DNA of 64,000 nucleotides, from positions 74,229 to 138,228 of the forward strand of contig JAJYXI010000002.1 of the NCBI GenBank assembly GCA_021791055.1, given 5' to 3'. Of this stretch, positions 18,265-26,842 are shown piece by piece. This DNA comes from Nitrospirota bacterium. GTDB taxonomy: Bacteria; Nitrospirota; Thermodesulfovibrionia; Thermodesulfovibrionales; Dissulfurispiraceae. A program made the position numbers and the translations under genes. Below the pieces are notes generated by a model. The model made no database searches and was not told where the DNA came from. It saw nothing but the letters and a program-made list of their open reading frames with translations. Numbering within the stretch: the stretch's first letter is position 1; each line of letters begins with the position of its first letter.

Positions 18265-18297
18265 TTGTAAACCATCCCAGTCGCTTTTAGTTGACAT
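18265..18297 (+). promoter_or_regulatory. BirA-type biotin operator before bioB
   Basis: TTGTAAACC at 18265-18273 is an exact left half of the known BirA box; after a spacer of exactly 15 bases comes AGTTGACAT, matching 6 of 9 bases of the right half GGTTTACAA. It ends 28 bases before the bioB start, a sensible place for repression by biotin-bound BirA. Confidence 0.65.
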
Positions 18298-18325
18298 TTA
18301 GTTTGGATTTCAGAGAAAATAATCT

Positions 18326-19306
18326 GTGATTGACAGTCTGGAAGATAAGATCATCTTAAGCGGATATTCGATAACCAAAGAAGAAGCGCTCCAGCTTGTT
18401 CAAATCCAGCCTTCAGCCTTCAGCCTTCAGCATTTTTTTAATCTATTCTCTGCTGCCAACAGGATAAGAGAGACTTTCAGGGAAAATTCTGTTGACCTGT
18501 GTTCTATTGTCAATGCAAAATCAGGAGCATGTCCGGAAGACTGCTCCTACTGCGCTCAGTCGTCAAAGAGCAAAATCGAAGTTCTCGTTTATCCCCTCGT
18601 TAAAAAAGATATTGTGATTGACAAGGCAAAAGAGGCAAAAGACGCAGGTGTTAAAAGATTTTGTGTAGTAACAAGCGGCAGAAAGATCGGTAAAAATGAA
18701 CTTATAGAGATAGCATCGATGATTACAGACATAAGGAGTATAGGTCTTCTTCCATGCGCAACATTGGGACTTATGGATAAGGAAGAGCTTTCCTTTCTTA
18801 AAGAAAGCGGCCTTGAACGCTACCACCACAACCTCGAAACATCAGAGAGATTCTTTCCTGAAATATGCAGAACCCATACATATCACGACAAGTTAAAAAC
18901 AATTGATGCAGCAAAAGCTGTTGGACTTTCCATCTGTTCAGGAGGCATATTTGGCTTAGGGGAAACATGGCAGGACAGGATAGACATGGCCTTTGCAATA
19001 AAAGAATTAAATGTGGATTCTGTGCCTATCAATTTTTTAATACCTGTCAAAGGCACATCCATGGGTGACAGAGACTTCCTCCACCCGTTTGAAGCCCTTA
19101 AGATTATAAGCCTTTACAGGTTCATACTCCCGGAAAAGGAGATACGGGTCTGCGGCGGAAGGATGCAAATACTCGGAGAGTTCAACTCAATGGTCTTCAT
19201 GGCCGGTGCAGACGCCCTGCTCACAGGGAATTACCTCACAACAACAGGCAGGACATTCAAAGACGATCTGAGGCTTATAGAGCAATACGGATTAAGGGTA
19301 CTATAG
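18326..19306 (+). CDS. bioB: Biotin synthase
   Basis: 326 aa from a GTG start. Radical SAM enzyme that inserts sulfur into dethiobiotin. The SAM cluster motif is CPEDCSYCAQ (CxxxCxxC); YNHNLETS-like YHHNLETSERF, GGIFGLGE and the [2Fe-2S] Arg region RVCGGRM are all in place. Residues about 27-36 (QPSAFSLQHF) are encoded by a heptamer repeat (18407-18431) and are not a family feature. No other bio genes are nearby. Confidence 0.96.
   Translation: MIDSLEDKIILSGYSITKEEALQLVQIQPSAFSLQHFFNLFSAANRIRETFRENSVDLCSIVNAKSGACPEDCSYCAQSSKSKIEVLVYPLVKKDIVIDKAKEAKDAGVKRFCVVTSGRKIGKNELIEIASMITDIRSIGLLPCATLGLMDKEELSFLKESGLERYHHNLETSERFFPEICRTHTYHDKLKTIDAAKAVGLSICSGGIFGLGETWQDRIDMAFAIKELNVDSVPINFLIPVKGTSMGDRDFLHPFEALKIISLYRFILPEKEIRVCGGRMQILGEFNSMVFMAGADALLTGNYLTTTGRTFKDDLRLIEQYGLRVL
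18407..18431. repeat. CAGCCTT heptamer repeat in bioB
   Basis: Three exact copies of CAGCCTT plus a partial fourth, in frame within the N-terminal part of the gene. Confidence 0.8.
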
Positions 19307-19318
19307 CAATTTATAGAT

Positions 19319-19338
19319 GTCAGCAGGGTGCGGCTGAC
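19319..19338. terminator. Hairpin between convergent bioB and ilvD
   Basis: GTCAGC and GCTGAC flank an 8-base loop in the 35-base gap between the two convergent genes. There is no strong T-run on either strand, so termination is plausible but weakly supported. Confidence 0.35.
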
Positions 19339-19341
19339 AAG

Positions 19342-21000
19342 TTACTCCATTATTGCGCCGCTGCTGGCAGAGCTGACGAGCTTTGCATATCTCGCAAGAT
19401 AGCCGTGCCTTATTTTTGGCTTTGGCTGTTTCCATTGAGAGAGCCTCTTTTTAATCTCTTCATCAGGAATCAAGACTTCTATCTTTCTTTTGGGGATATC
19501 TATTTTTATTTTATCTCCATTCTTCAATACAGCAATCGGTCCTCCCTCCATTGCCTCTGGAGAGATATGGCCTATGCATGGCCCACGCGTGCCGCCGGAG
19601 AATCTGCCGTCAGTTATAAGTGCAACAGATTCGCTCAACCCCATACCAGCTATCGCAGATGTTGGAGATAACATCTCTCTCATGCCAGGGCCTCCTTTTG
19701 GCCCCTCATATCTTATGACAACCACATCGCCCGCCTTAATATTTCCGTTCAATATAGCCTTCATTCCTTCTTCCTCTGAATCAAACACCCTGGCAGTTCC
19801 CTCAAATCTCATCATGTTCTTGCTTACAGCAGTCTGTTTAACAACAGCTCCTTGAGGTGCAAGGTTACCCTTTAGTATGGCAATGCCGCCCTCCTTGTGG
19901 TGAGCCTTATCCAAAGGTCTTATAACATCACCGTCCATCACACACGCCTGTTCAGCAATCTCAAGAATATTCTTCCCGGAAACTGTTGGATTTTGATTAA
20001 GCATATCCTTCAATCTCTTCAAGACAGCAGGAATTCCGCCGGCATAATCGAGGTCTTCCATGTAATGCTGTCCGCCCGGAATCATATTGGCTATATGGGG
20101 CGTTTTCCTGCTTAATTCATCAAAAGTCTCAAGGGGCAATTTAACTCCTGCCTCGTGGGCAATTGCAGGGATGTGTAAAACAGTATTGGTAGAGCCTCCA
20201 AGTGCGAGGTCAACCATGATTGCATTCTGAAACGCCCTGTCTGTCATTATCTTTCTCGGGGTAATATTCTTCTTTATTAACTCCACTATCTTTACTCCGC
20301 TTTCAAATGCAATTCTCTTCTTATGTGCCAATACAGCAGGAGATGTAGCACATCCGGGCAGGCTCATTCCAAGGGATTCCGTCACGCATGCCATTGTGTT
20401 GGCTGTGTACATTCCCTGACACGAGCCGGCGCCCGGACAGGCGCACATCTCAAGCGCCTGAAGTTCATCATCCTTTATCAAACCCTTTTTGTATTTACCC
20501 ACAGCCTCAAAGGTGTCGCTTGTAAGGTTAAGCCTCCTGCCCATATAGTGCCCTGATAGCATAGGGCCTGCAGTAACTACAATGCTTGGTATATTTAGTC
20601 TTGCAGCAGCCATAAGCATGCCGGGCGTTATCTTATCGCAGTTTGTAAGAAGAACAAGGCCGTCAAGCTGATGAGCCTCTGCAATTGTCTCTACCATGTC
20701 CGCAATAAGCTCCCTCGAAGGGAGGGAATAATGCATTCCCCTGTGCCCCATTGCAATTCCATCGCAAATTCCGGGAATGCCAAAAAAGAAAGGGTAGCCG
20801 CCTCCTGTATGTACACCCTTTTCTATAAATCTCTCTAAATCTCTCATGCCAATGTGGCCCGGAATAATATCCGTAAAACTGGTTGCAACACCAATAAAAG
20901 GCTTGTTCATCTCGCTCTTAGGAATGCCTGTTGCATAAAGGAGTGCCCTGTGCGGTACGCGCTCAAGACCTTCCTTTATAATCCTGCTCCTTTTGACCAT
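19342..21000 (-). CDS. ilvD: Dihydroxy-acid dehydratase
   Basis: 552 aa, full length. It dehydrates 2,3-dihydroxy-isovalerate and -methylvalerate in valine and isoleucine synthesis, using an Fe-S cluster. Signatures: [20 protein letters not shown] with a cluster Cys, [18 protein letters not shown], and the C-terminal [21 protein letters not shown] lone ilv gene here, without ilvB/C/E. It follows the small DUF465 gene on the same strand after about 55 bases. Confidence 0.97.
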   Translation of the reverse strand: MVKRSRIIKEGLERVPHRALLYATGIPKSEMNKPFIGVATSFTDIIPGHIGMRDLERFIEKGVHTGGGYPFFFGIPGICDGIAMGHRGMHYSLPSRELIADMVETIAEAHQLDGLVLLTNCDKITPGMLMAAARLNIPSIVVTAGPMLSGHYMGRRLNLTSDTFEAVGKYKKGLIKDDELQALEMCACPGAGSCQGMYTANTMACVTESLGMSLPGCATSPAVLAHKKRIAFESGVKIVELIKKNITPRKIMTDRAFQNAIMVDLALGGSTNTVLHIPAIAHEAGVKLPLETFDELSRKTPHIANMIPGGQHYMEDLDYAGGIPAVLKRLKDMLNQNPTVSGKNILEIAEQACVMDGDVIRPLDKAHHKEGGIAILKGNLAPQGAVVKQTAVSKNMMRFEGTARVFDSEEEGMKAILNGNIKAGDVVVIRYEGPKGGPGMREMLSPTSAIAGMGLSESVALITDGRFSGGTRGPCIGHISPEAMEGGPIAVLKNGDKIKIDIPKRKIEVLIPDEEIKKRLSQWKQPKPKIRHGYLARYAKLVSSASSGAIME

Positions 21001-21055
21001 AAAAATCCCCTTTCCCTATTTTTTGGAATGAAAACAAAGACTAAAGAACTTAATT

Positions 21056-21286
21056 CTAATTCATTGAATGATGTTTTTTATACTCTCTTATCAGCTCCGC
21101 TATCTTATCCTTTTTGTAGAGCTTTTCCTTTTTAATCCTGTGCATTTCTGCTTCTTCTTCAGGCGTAAGATAGGGTTTTCTATTAAATTCCGACAGTTGG
21201 CTATCCAGTTCTCTGTGCTCCTGATAGATGCGTCTGAATTCCTCGTTCTCCCTTTTTAAGGCGTCTACGATTTCTTCTTCTTTCAT
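21056..21286 (-). CDS. DUF465 (YdcH-like) small helical protein
   Basis: 76 aa, charged and fully helical. REFRRIYQEHRELDSQLSEF-type pattern (EEFRRIYQEHRELDSQLSEF) and KLYKKDKIAELIREY match the DUF465 family. Function unknown; members are small coiled-coil hairpins common in Proteobacteria and Nitrospirota. Good Shine-Dalgarno AGGAGG before ATG. Confidence 0.85.
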   Translation of the reverse strand: MKEEEIVDALKRENEEFRRIYQEHRELDSQLSEFNRKPYLTPEEEAEMHRIKKEKLYKKDKIAELIREYKKHHSMN

Positions 21287-21363
21287 GGCAGCCTCCTATA
21301 TATGGCGAGATTTATAAAATAAATTTTACACCAAAATGATAAAAAAAACATTACTAAAAACAA

Positions 21364-21771
21364 CTACTCATCCTTAGAAAAGAGGGTAGCAAGCATATTA
21401 TAAAAGAACAGAAAAATGGATGCCACCTCCATAAGACCAAAGGCAACAGAAAGCCCTTTATATAATACAACTTCAGGGCTGTTTATCTGAAGGGCATAAA
21501 ACAAGAGCATACCGACAAGCCCGATATTGGCGAGATAGAACTGTACTTCACCCATTTTTACGCTCTTTAATCTCTTTCCTGCAAATCTCGGAAGTATATG
21601 ATACCCAACTCCGTATATCATCATGGACACCCATCCGAGCATATTAAGGTGGGAATGGATAAATTTGAGATAGAGATAAGACGGATTGGCAAGCATAACG
21701 ACTCCGAAAAAAGCTGCCAATGCAAGGTATACTATGCTCATCATGATAAAGTTTCTTACAAATCTGTCCAT
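21364..21771 (-). CDS. Small four-helix membrane protein related to haem-copper oxidase subunit I
   Basis: 135 aa with four predicted membrane helices. LKFIHSHLNMLGWVSMMIYG and GYHILPRFAGK resemble the His-containing helices of cbb3-type oxidase subunit I and NorB/NnrS-like proteins, but only a third of their length is present. Such short forms occur as separate genes in anaerobes and may bind haem. Its promoter region is shared with the divergent DUF1858 gene and contains an FNR-like palindrome. Confidence 0.7.
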   Translation of the reverse strand: MDRFVRNFIMMSIVYLALAAFFGVVMLANPSYLYLKFIHSHLNMLGWVSMMIYGVGYHILPRFAGKRLKSVKMGEVQFYLANIGLVGMLLFYALQINSPEVVLYKGLSVAFGLMEVASIFLFFYNMLATLFSKDE

Positions 21772-21861
21772 AACTTTCCTCCTGTTGGATTCTTTATTTT
21801 AATATAATAAAATAATAAACCAAAACAATGTTTGATGCTATGATGGAAGTCATAAGGGCTA

Positions 21862-21877
21862 TATGACCGGCGTCATA
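21862..21877. promoter_or_regulatory. CRP/FNR-family operator candidate
   Basis: Perfect palindrome with arms TATGAC and GTCATA around CGGC, in the divergent region 21772-21940. Its centre (21869.5) is 41.5 bases before a predicted start at 21911, with a -10-like TATCTT at 21899-21904 of the rightward gene: the class II activator spacing. The TGAC/GTCA half-sites suggest an HcpR, DNR or related regulator, but which one cannot be told. Confidence 0.55.
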
Positions 21878-21940
21878 AAATAAATCCGCAGTTTCATGTA
21901 TCTTAAAAATAAGAACTAAGCCTTAAAAAGGAGGTTACGA

Positions 21941-22156
21941 ATGGAAGCAACAAAAAAGAGGGTAACAAAAGATACCGTAATCGGCGACCTTATCAAAGAG
22001 AATCCGTCAGCAATGAAGATCATCGAAAAATACTTCGGGAATGGATGCTTTACATGCCCGGGCATAAAGGTCGAGTCAGTCGGCTTCGGGGCTATGATGC
22101 ACAATGTCGACCCCGAAAAGGTAGTGAAAGAAATCAACGAACTGGAGGAAAACTGA
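21941..22156 (+). CDS. DUF1858 domain protein
   Basis: 71 aa behind AAGGAGG. VTKDTVIGDLIKENPSAMKI followed by GNGCFTCPGIKVES: the DUF1858 module with its CxxC. This domain occurs alone or fused to ScdA/RIC di-iron repair proteins and hybrid-cluster proteins, suggesting a role in redox or nitrosative stress. Followed by a 46-aa gene one base after its stop. Confidence 0.88.
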   Translation: MEATKKRVTKDTVIGDLIKENPSAMKIIEKYFGNGCFTCPGIKVESVGFGAMMHNVDPEKVVKEINELEEN

Positions 22157-22157
22157 T

Positions 22158-22298
22158 ATGCAGGGAGCAAAAGAGATTAAATGCTTTGTTTGCGGGACGA
22201 CCGACAAAGAGAGGGTTTACCTTCCGTGTGTTCATGAAGGGGAAGAAAAACTCGTCTGCGTCAGATGCCTTCCCATATTGATACACGGAGCGCACTAA
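22158..22298 (+). CDS. 46-residue four-cysteine mini-protein
   Basis: ATG at 22158 lies one base after the DUF1858 stop, with GGAGG in the preceding gene as ribosome site. The product starts MQGAKEIKCFVCGTTDKERV and ends LVCVRCLPILIHGAH; CxxC pairs CFVC and CVRC could hold zinc or iron, with extra Cys and His residues (LPCVHEGEE). I do not recognise the family. The coupling to DUF1858 suggests a shared redox function. Confidence 0.75.
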   Translation: MQGAKEIKCFVCGTTDKERVYLPCVHEGEEKLVCVRCLPILIHGAH

Positions 22299-22300
22299 AT

Positions 22301-23614
22301 TTACTTCCCGATGTCTGGTACAATTGAAGGCTTTTTGGGTTTTACACCTAAATCAGGCACTACTGTATCCTTTTTCTGCTCTTGTTTAGTCGCGGGCTTC
22401 TCAGGTGCCTTTTTCACTGGTTCCTGTTTCTTAGGTGCCGGTTTTTTTACTACTGGCGGCTTTTTAACCTCTTCAACAGCAGGTTTAGGTTGTATTACTG
22501 GTTTAGGTTGTATTACTGGTTTTTGAGGCTCGGGCTTTTCTACCGACGGCTTTTTAGCCTTATCAATAGCAGGCTGTGGCGGAATGGCTTTTAGCTGAGT
22601 CTCAGGCTTCACGCCAGGCACATCAATAGGTTTCTTGATTTCAATGGGCTCTTTAGGCTTTATGCCAGGCTCTATGATACCCGGTTTTTGCTCATGAGGT
22701 CTTTCCTGTTTAGCCGCAGGCTTCTCAACTGATGGCTTTTTAATCTCAGGCTCAGGCCGTGGAGGCGAAGGTGGTGATGGTGGAGGCGTGGGCTGAACTG
22801 CTTCAGGTTTCGCCTCTGGTGCCTTAGATGGCTTCTCAGGCATTGGAACCTTGGATTGAAGGAGGATTATGCTTATTCTTCTGTTTCTTGGGTCATTTGG
22901 AGCATCCTTAAGCAACAGTTCAGTGTCAGCGTATCCGACAACCCTTGCAATCCTGCCGGGCTCTATACCGTTCGCTTCAAGCTCTCTCCTTGCCGAAGAT
23001 GCCCTGTCTGTGGAAAGCTCCCAGTTTGTGACCCGTCCTGCTTTCAAAGGCGCTGCATCCGTATGACCCTCAACTGCAATCCTGTTGGATGTATCCTTTA
23101 TGTTTTCACCAACTAATTTTAATATTTCTTTAGCACTTGGGGTAAGCTGCGCACTGCCGGGAAGAAACATAGATTTTCCTTCCATATCAACAAGCTGAAT
23201 CCTTACTCCGCCCTCATAAATATCCACAATGGCCTGGTCCTTCAATGCCCTCAATTTTTCTTCAATTGCCTTTTTCAGTTTTTCCTTTATATCCTCTGGA
23301 GAAACTGCTGAAGCGCCCTCTCCGAAATCAAAAGGGGATTTTTGTTCTGCGCCAGGTTGTTGCTGCATCACCTGTTGTTGCCCTTCCATCATAAAAGACT
23401 GACCTGCTTTTTCAAAAATGCTGAAATGCTTGAAATACTCTGACAGAGCAGCCCTCTTTTCTGGAGAAACCATTGCGAGAAGCCACATGAGCAGGAAGAA
23501 TGCCATCATTGCTGTCACAAAATCCGCATAGGCAACCTTCCAGCTTCCGCCATGGTGGCCTTCATGACCTTTTTTGATTTTTTTTATGATTATTGATTTA
23601 GATTTGTCTGCCAT
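22301..23614 (-). CDS. motB: Flagellar stator protein MotB with long Pro/Lys-rich tail
   Basis: 437 aa. Cytoplasmic start, then membrane helix VAYADFVTAMMAFFLLMWLL with the ion-binding Asp, a plug region, and an OmpA/MotB peptidoglycan-binding domain at about 140-250 (VEGHTDAAPLKAGRVTNWEL, SSARRELEANGIEPGR). After residue 255 comes about 180 residues of Pro/Lys/Glu repeats (KPVIQPKPVIQPKPAVEE; 18-bp direct repeats near 22491-22530). MotB is normally about 260-310 aa, so the tail is unusual. Pairs with the MotA gene upstream. Confidence 0.93.
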   Translation of the reverse strand: MADKSKSIIIKKIKKGHEGHHGGSWKVAYADFVTAMMAFFLLMWLLAMVSPEKRAALSEYFKHFSIFEKAGQSFMMEGQQQVMQQQPGAEQKSPFDFGEGASAVSPEDIKEKLKKAIEEKLRALKDQAIVDIYEGGVRIQLVDMEGKSMFLPGSAQLTPSAKEILKLVGENIKDTSNRIAVEGHTDAAPLKAGRVTNWELSTDRASSARRELEANGIEPGRIARVVGYADTELLLKDAPNDPRNRRISIILLQSKVPMPEKPSKAPEAKPEAVQPTPPPSPPSPPRPEPEIKKPSVEKPAAKQERPHEQKPGIIEPGIKPKEPIEIKKPIDVPGVKPETQLKAIPPQPAIDKAKKPSVEKPEPQKPVIQPKPVIQPKPAVEEVKKPPVVKKPAPKKQEPVKKAPEKPATKQEQKKDTVVPDLGVKPKKPSIVPDIGK

Positions 23615-23623
23615 AACACCAAG

Positions 23624-23718
23624 TGGATGAGTAAATGGGTCAATGAGTGTATGAGTTAATGAGTGTATGAGATTTTACCCATATACCCATCTACTCATTC
23701 ACCCATTTACTCATTTAC
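23624..23718. repeat. Octamer inverted-repeat element between motA and motB
   Basis: Left arm is a run of 7-8-base units like ATGAGTAA, ATGGGTCA, ATGAGTGT; right arm is their complement (ACCCATTT, ACTCATTC). The two arms can fold into a long imperfect hairpin. It overlaps the end of motA. One of four such elements (also 25823, 28967, 29447). Confidence 0.75.
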
Positions 23719-24572
23719 TTCTTCAGCTCTCTTATTGCCTCTTCAACCTCTACAAATGTGGGTTTCACATTACCGGGAATAACCCTTCTGCCGAACTCAA
23801 CCGCTATCTGTGGGGCTGCACCGCCGACAAATGCAACGAGGGCAACCTTCAGGACATTCAGATATTCCTTATCTTCATTGGCAGTGTACTCCATATTTCT
23901 TGCCATAGGACCAACAAATCCGTAACACATCAACACTCCCAGGAATGTTCCGACGAGTGCAGCTCCGATGCTGTGTCCCAAAACTTCAGGAGGCTCGCTG
24001 ATCTTTGCCATTGTCAGGATAACACCTATTACTGCAGCAACAATACCGAGCCCTGGGAGGGCATCTGCCACATTATTTACACTTTTTGACGGTATCATCA
24101 GTTCTTCATGATGCGCCTCAAGCTCTGTGTCCAGCAGCGACTCTAATTCATGCGGAGCTATGCTGGTTGTCATAACAGTCCTTAGGGTATCTGTAACCAG
24201 AGCCACTGCATGATGGTTTTTCAGAAATTTGGGATAATTGCTGAAAATCTTGCTCTCTTCCGGATTATCAACATCTGCCTCTATAGAGACAAGTCCCTCT
24301 TTTCTAATCTTGGAAAATATCTCGCTCATTAACAGGAGGACTTCCATGTAATCTGCCTTGGAATATGCCTTGCCGCTGAGTATTCTTAGAACACCGCTTA
24401 TGACAGCCTTTATAACCTTCATTGGAGAGGCTATAATAAATCCTCCGATAGCTGCGCCTCCGATTATCAAATATTCCGAGGGCTGAAAAAGGACATGCAG
24501 ATTACCGCCATTCCATAAATAGCCTCCGATCACAGACGATAGAACTACCAGTGCGCCTATTATTGCAAACAT
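23715..24572 (-). CDS. motA: Flagellar stator protein MotA
   Basis: 285 aa, four membrane helices. Start MFAIIGALVVLSSVIGGYLW, GGNLHVLFQPSEYLIIGGAA, and the C-terminal channel helices GLGIVAAVIGVILTMAKISE and IGAALVGTFLGVLMCYGFVG are typical of proton-type MotA (longer than the 250-aa type). The cytoplasmic loop holds the charged residues that contact FliG. Upstream of motB, separated by the repeat element. Confidence 0.95.
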   Translation of the reverse strand: MFAIIGALVVLSSVIGGYLWNGGNLHVLFQPSEYLIIGGAAIGGFIIASPMKVIKAVISGVLRILSGKAYSKADYMEVLLLMSEIFSKIRKEGLVSIEADVDNPEESKIFSNYPKFLKNHHAVALVTDTLRTVMTTSIAPHELESLLDTELEAHHEELMIPSKSVNNVADALPGLGIVAAVIGVILTMAKISEPPEVLGHSIGAALVGTFLGVLMCYGFVGPMARNMEYTANEDKEYLNVLKVALVAFVGGAAPQIAVEFGRRVIPGNVKPTFVEVEEAIRELKK

Positions 24573-24583
24573 CTAATTACCGA

Positions 24584-25147
24584 TTACCTCCGCTTCTCCC
24601 TGAGCATCTCCCTCTGTCTTCTGAAAACAAACTTTACTATCTCGTCTCTCATATCTTCATCCATTGCGATAAACTTGACAGCAATAGCATGGCTATTTAT
24701 CTGTTTGTCAACCTTGACCACCTCTCCATAAATATAAAGGGCTACAGGCGGCATCATGGGGAGTATCATCTTTATTTCAAGGACGTCCCCTCGATTATAG
24801 GGTTCCATGGAAGTAAAACCCAAACCACCGCCACTGATATTAATTTGTGCAAATGGCAGCGATCCAAAACCTTCCCTCTGAAAAGTAAGCATATTGATAA
24901 GTGAATCGAGCTTTGCATTGAGCATCTTCAACCAGTCGGAAAGAAGCTTGTCTTCCACATCTGTCAATGTCTGATACTCGGCTAAAACGGTCTCTCCAGA
25001 TATTTTGGACCTTATGCCCTGACGCTCTTCAGGAGGCACAAGGCGGACAGCAAAAGGAACATTAGCGTCTACCCTCGAAAATTCCCTCATTCTTGCATAC
25101 CTTTCATCACTATTTTGCATTTTTACATCCTTGCTTGGCACAGCCAT
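24584..25147 (-). CDS. PilZ domain protein
   Basis: 187 aa. The N-terminal FSRVDANVPFAVRL and the NISGGGLGFTSM motif (the N/DxSxxG part of PilZ) mark a cyclic-di-GMP-binding domain, although the classical RxxxR is reduced here. The middle (about 45-100) is helical. Lies between the two stator pairs and 11 bases before motA, suggesting a YcgR-like brake or other c-di-GMP control of the motor. Confidence 0.8.
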   Translation of the reverse strand: MAVPSKDVKMQNSDERYARMREFSRVDANVPFAVRLVPPEERQGIRSKISGETVLAEYQTLTDVEDKLLSDWLKMLNAKLDSLINMLTFQREGFGSLPFAQINISGGGLGFTSMEPYNRGDVLEIKMILPMMPPVALYIYGEVVKVDKQINSHAIAVKFIAMDEDMRDEIVKFVFRRQREMLREKRR

Positions 25148-25168
25148 TATACCATAGTTTCATCATCA

Positions 25169-25804
25169 TTAGTTCGCTATTACAAGCTCAACCCTTCTAT
25201 TTTTGGCCCTTCCGTCTTCTGTATCGTTGCCTGTTAACGGCCTGTATTCTCCATACCCTGCTATGGAAAATCTATTCGGATCTACCCCTTTTGTAATAAA
25301 AAAGTGAAGTACACTTGCTGCCCTCGAAGTAGAAAGTTCCCAGTTGGAAGCGTATTTTCCACCCGATGTTGGAATATTGTCAGTATGTCCCTCTATCGTA
25401 ATTCTCCCCGGCGCATTGCTGAGAGACTTAGAAAGCTTTTCGAGCATGCCGAACGCCTCCTGCTTTATATCAGCAGAGCCTGAAGCAAAAAGCACTGCAT
25501 CAGAAAATGTTACTACCACTCCCCTTGGGTCGCTCTTTACAGACACTCCAGAAACATCCGTAATAAGTTTCTTTATATCCTCAATAACCGCCTTGTTCCT
25601 GTCCTCATAAAGCGGAATAGGCTCATCTATTACCTTGAAAGCCTGTTTAAGCGAGCCTGAAAATCTCTCGATCTTAGCCATATCCATTGTGGATAAGGCA
25701 TAAAGAGCAGCAAAAAAGGTGAACATCAGGGTGATAAAATCAGCGTATGATATCAGCCACCGCTCAACATTTTCGTGTTCTTCTTCTTTTTTGCGTCTTC
25801 TCAA
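25169..25804 (-). CDS. motB: Second MotB-family stator protein
   Basis: 211 aa, short form. RWLISYADFITLMFTFFAAL has the ion-binding Asp in the membrane helix; an OmpA domain covers about 90-205 (ITIEGHTDNIPTSGGKYASN, ASVLHFFITKGVDPNRFSIA). Paired with the second MotA upstream. The two stator pairs are clearly different in sequence, so they may use different ions or work under different load. Confidence 0.92.
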   Translation of the reverse strand: MRRRKKEEEHENVERWLISYADFITLMFTFFAALYALSTMDMAKIERFSGSLKQAFKVIDEPIPLYEDRNKAVIEDIKKLITDVSGVSVKSDPRGVVVTFSDAVLFASGSADIKQEAFGMLEKLSKSLSNAPGRITIEGHTDNIPTSGGKYASNWELSTSRAASVLHFFITKGVDPNRFSIAGYGEYRPLTGNDTEDGRAKNRRVELVIAN

Positions 25805-25822
25805 CTATTGCCTCCTAAATGC

Positions 25823-25912
25823 AGTAGATAGGTATATGAGTAAATGAGTATATGAGTTATGGGATTAAAACCCATTTACCCATTCACTCATTAACCCTTT
25901 AACCATCTCACT
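25823..25912. repeat. Octamer inverted-repeat element between the second motA and motB
   Basis: Units like GGTATATGAGTAAATGAGTA on the left and ACCCATTCACTCATTAACCC on the right, around an AT-rich centre. Overlaps the end of the motA gene. Confidence 0.7.
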
Positions 25913-26666
25913 CTGTCTTTTCGTGTTCTGCAAGAAATGCATTCAGTCTTGTTTTAAGAAAATACGGGTTCATACCGCTCTCTACGCCTACTACTCCTTC
26001 TACAATCAGCTCTCTTATAAATACTTCTTCCTTCAGCCTGTTCATTATCTTTTTTGCAATCGGCAAAAATATAAGGTTCGCAGAGCCGACGCCGTATATT
26101 GTCGCAACAAAGGCCACTGCTATGCCGCTGCCTATTTTTGAAGGGTCGGTAACATTCTTCATAACCTGTATAAGGCCTAAAACAGCGCCGAGTATCCCTA
26201 TCGTAGGAGCATAACCTCCGGCAGACTCAAAGACCTTTGATGCGTTTTTCATCTTCTCCTCATATGTTGTCACTTCCTGATAAAGTATCTCCTTTATCAT
26301 TGCAGGGGCCATTCCGTCTACGACAAGATTCAGTCCCTTCCTCAGGAATGGATTCTCTATATTCTTGATTTCGGACTCAAGGGCAATAAGACCCATCTTT
26401 CTCGCTTTAACAAGAATTCCCAATATGTCTTCGATTATTTCCGAAGGAGAAGATGACTTTCCGCCGAATACCATGCCGAGGGCCTTAGTGGCATTCAAGA
26501 TATCCCTCATAGAAAAGCTTAGCAAAGTTGCGCCGAAAGTACCTCCAAATACAATCAATGCTGCAGCAGCCTGAACAAGATGGGTTGTGGTGCCACCCTC
26601 GATAATGTTGCCGGCAACTATTGCGCCTATGCCTAAAATAATACCTAAAAACGCAGCGATATCCAT
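25908..26666 (-). CDS. motA: Second MotA-family stator protein
   Basis: 252 aa, four membrane helices, the size of the PomA/MotP-like group. MDIAAFLGIILGIGAIVAGN, GGTFGATLLSFSMRDI, GGYAPTIGILGAVLGLIQVM and IAVAFVATIYGVGSANLIFL are the family segments. First gene of the stator set 26666 to 22301, which reads motA-motB-pilZ-motA-motB. Confidence 0.93.
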   Translation of the reverse strand: MDIAAFLGIILGIGAIVAGNIIEGGTTTHLVQAAAALIVFGGTFGATLLSFSMRDILNATKALGMVFGGKSSSPSEIIEDILGILVKARKMGLIALESEIKNIENPFLRKGLNLVVDGMAPAMIKEILYQEVTTYEEKMKNASKVFESAGGYAPTIGILGAVLGLIQVMKNVTDPSKIGSGIAVAFVATIYGVGSANLIFLPIAKKIMNRLKEEVFIRELIVEGVVGVESGMNPYFLKTRLNAFLAEHEKTE

Positions 26667-26784
26667 TTAATAATCTTCCACCCTCTCACATGAATATATT
26701 AATTTTACTAATTATTTTCAGGATTGTAAACTCACATACGCTGTAATGTTCGAGTTTATTGCTTATATCGCATAACCGTGAGGC

Positions 26785-26814
26785 AAAAAAAACAGCAGAA
26801 TCAATACCTGCTGT
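26785..26814 (-). terminator. Rho-independent terminator after fliS
   Basis: On the minus strand ACAGCAG and CTGCTGT pair around a 9-base loop and are followed by eight T. It lies about 30 bases after the fliS stop and ends the fliD-fliS transcript. The gap 26667-26842 otherwise shows nothing. Confidence 0.85.
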
Positions 26815-26842
26815 CTTATCGAAAATCTTGCTAAGAACTTAT

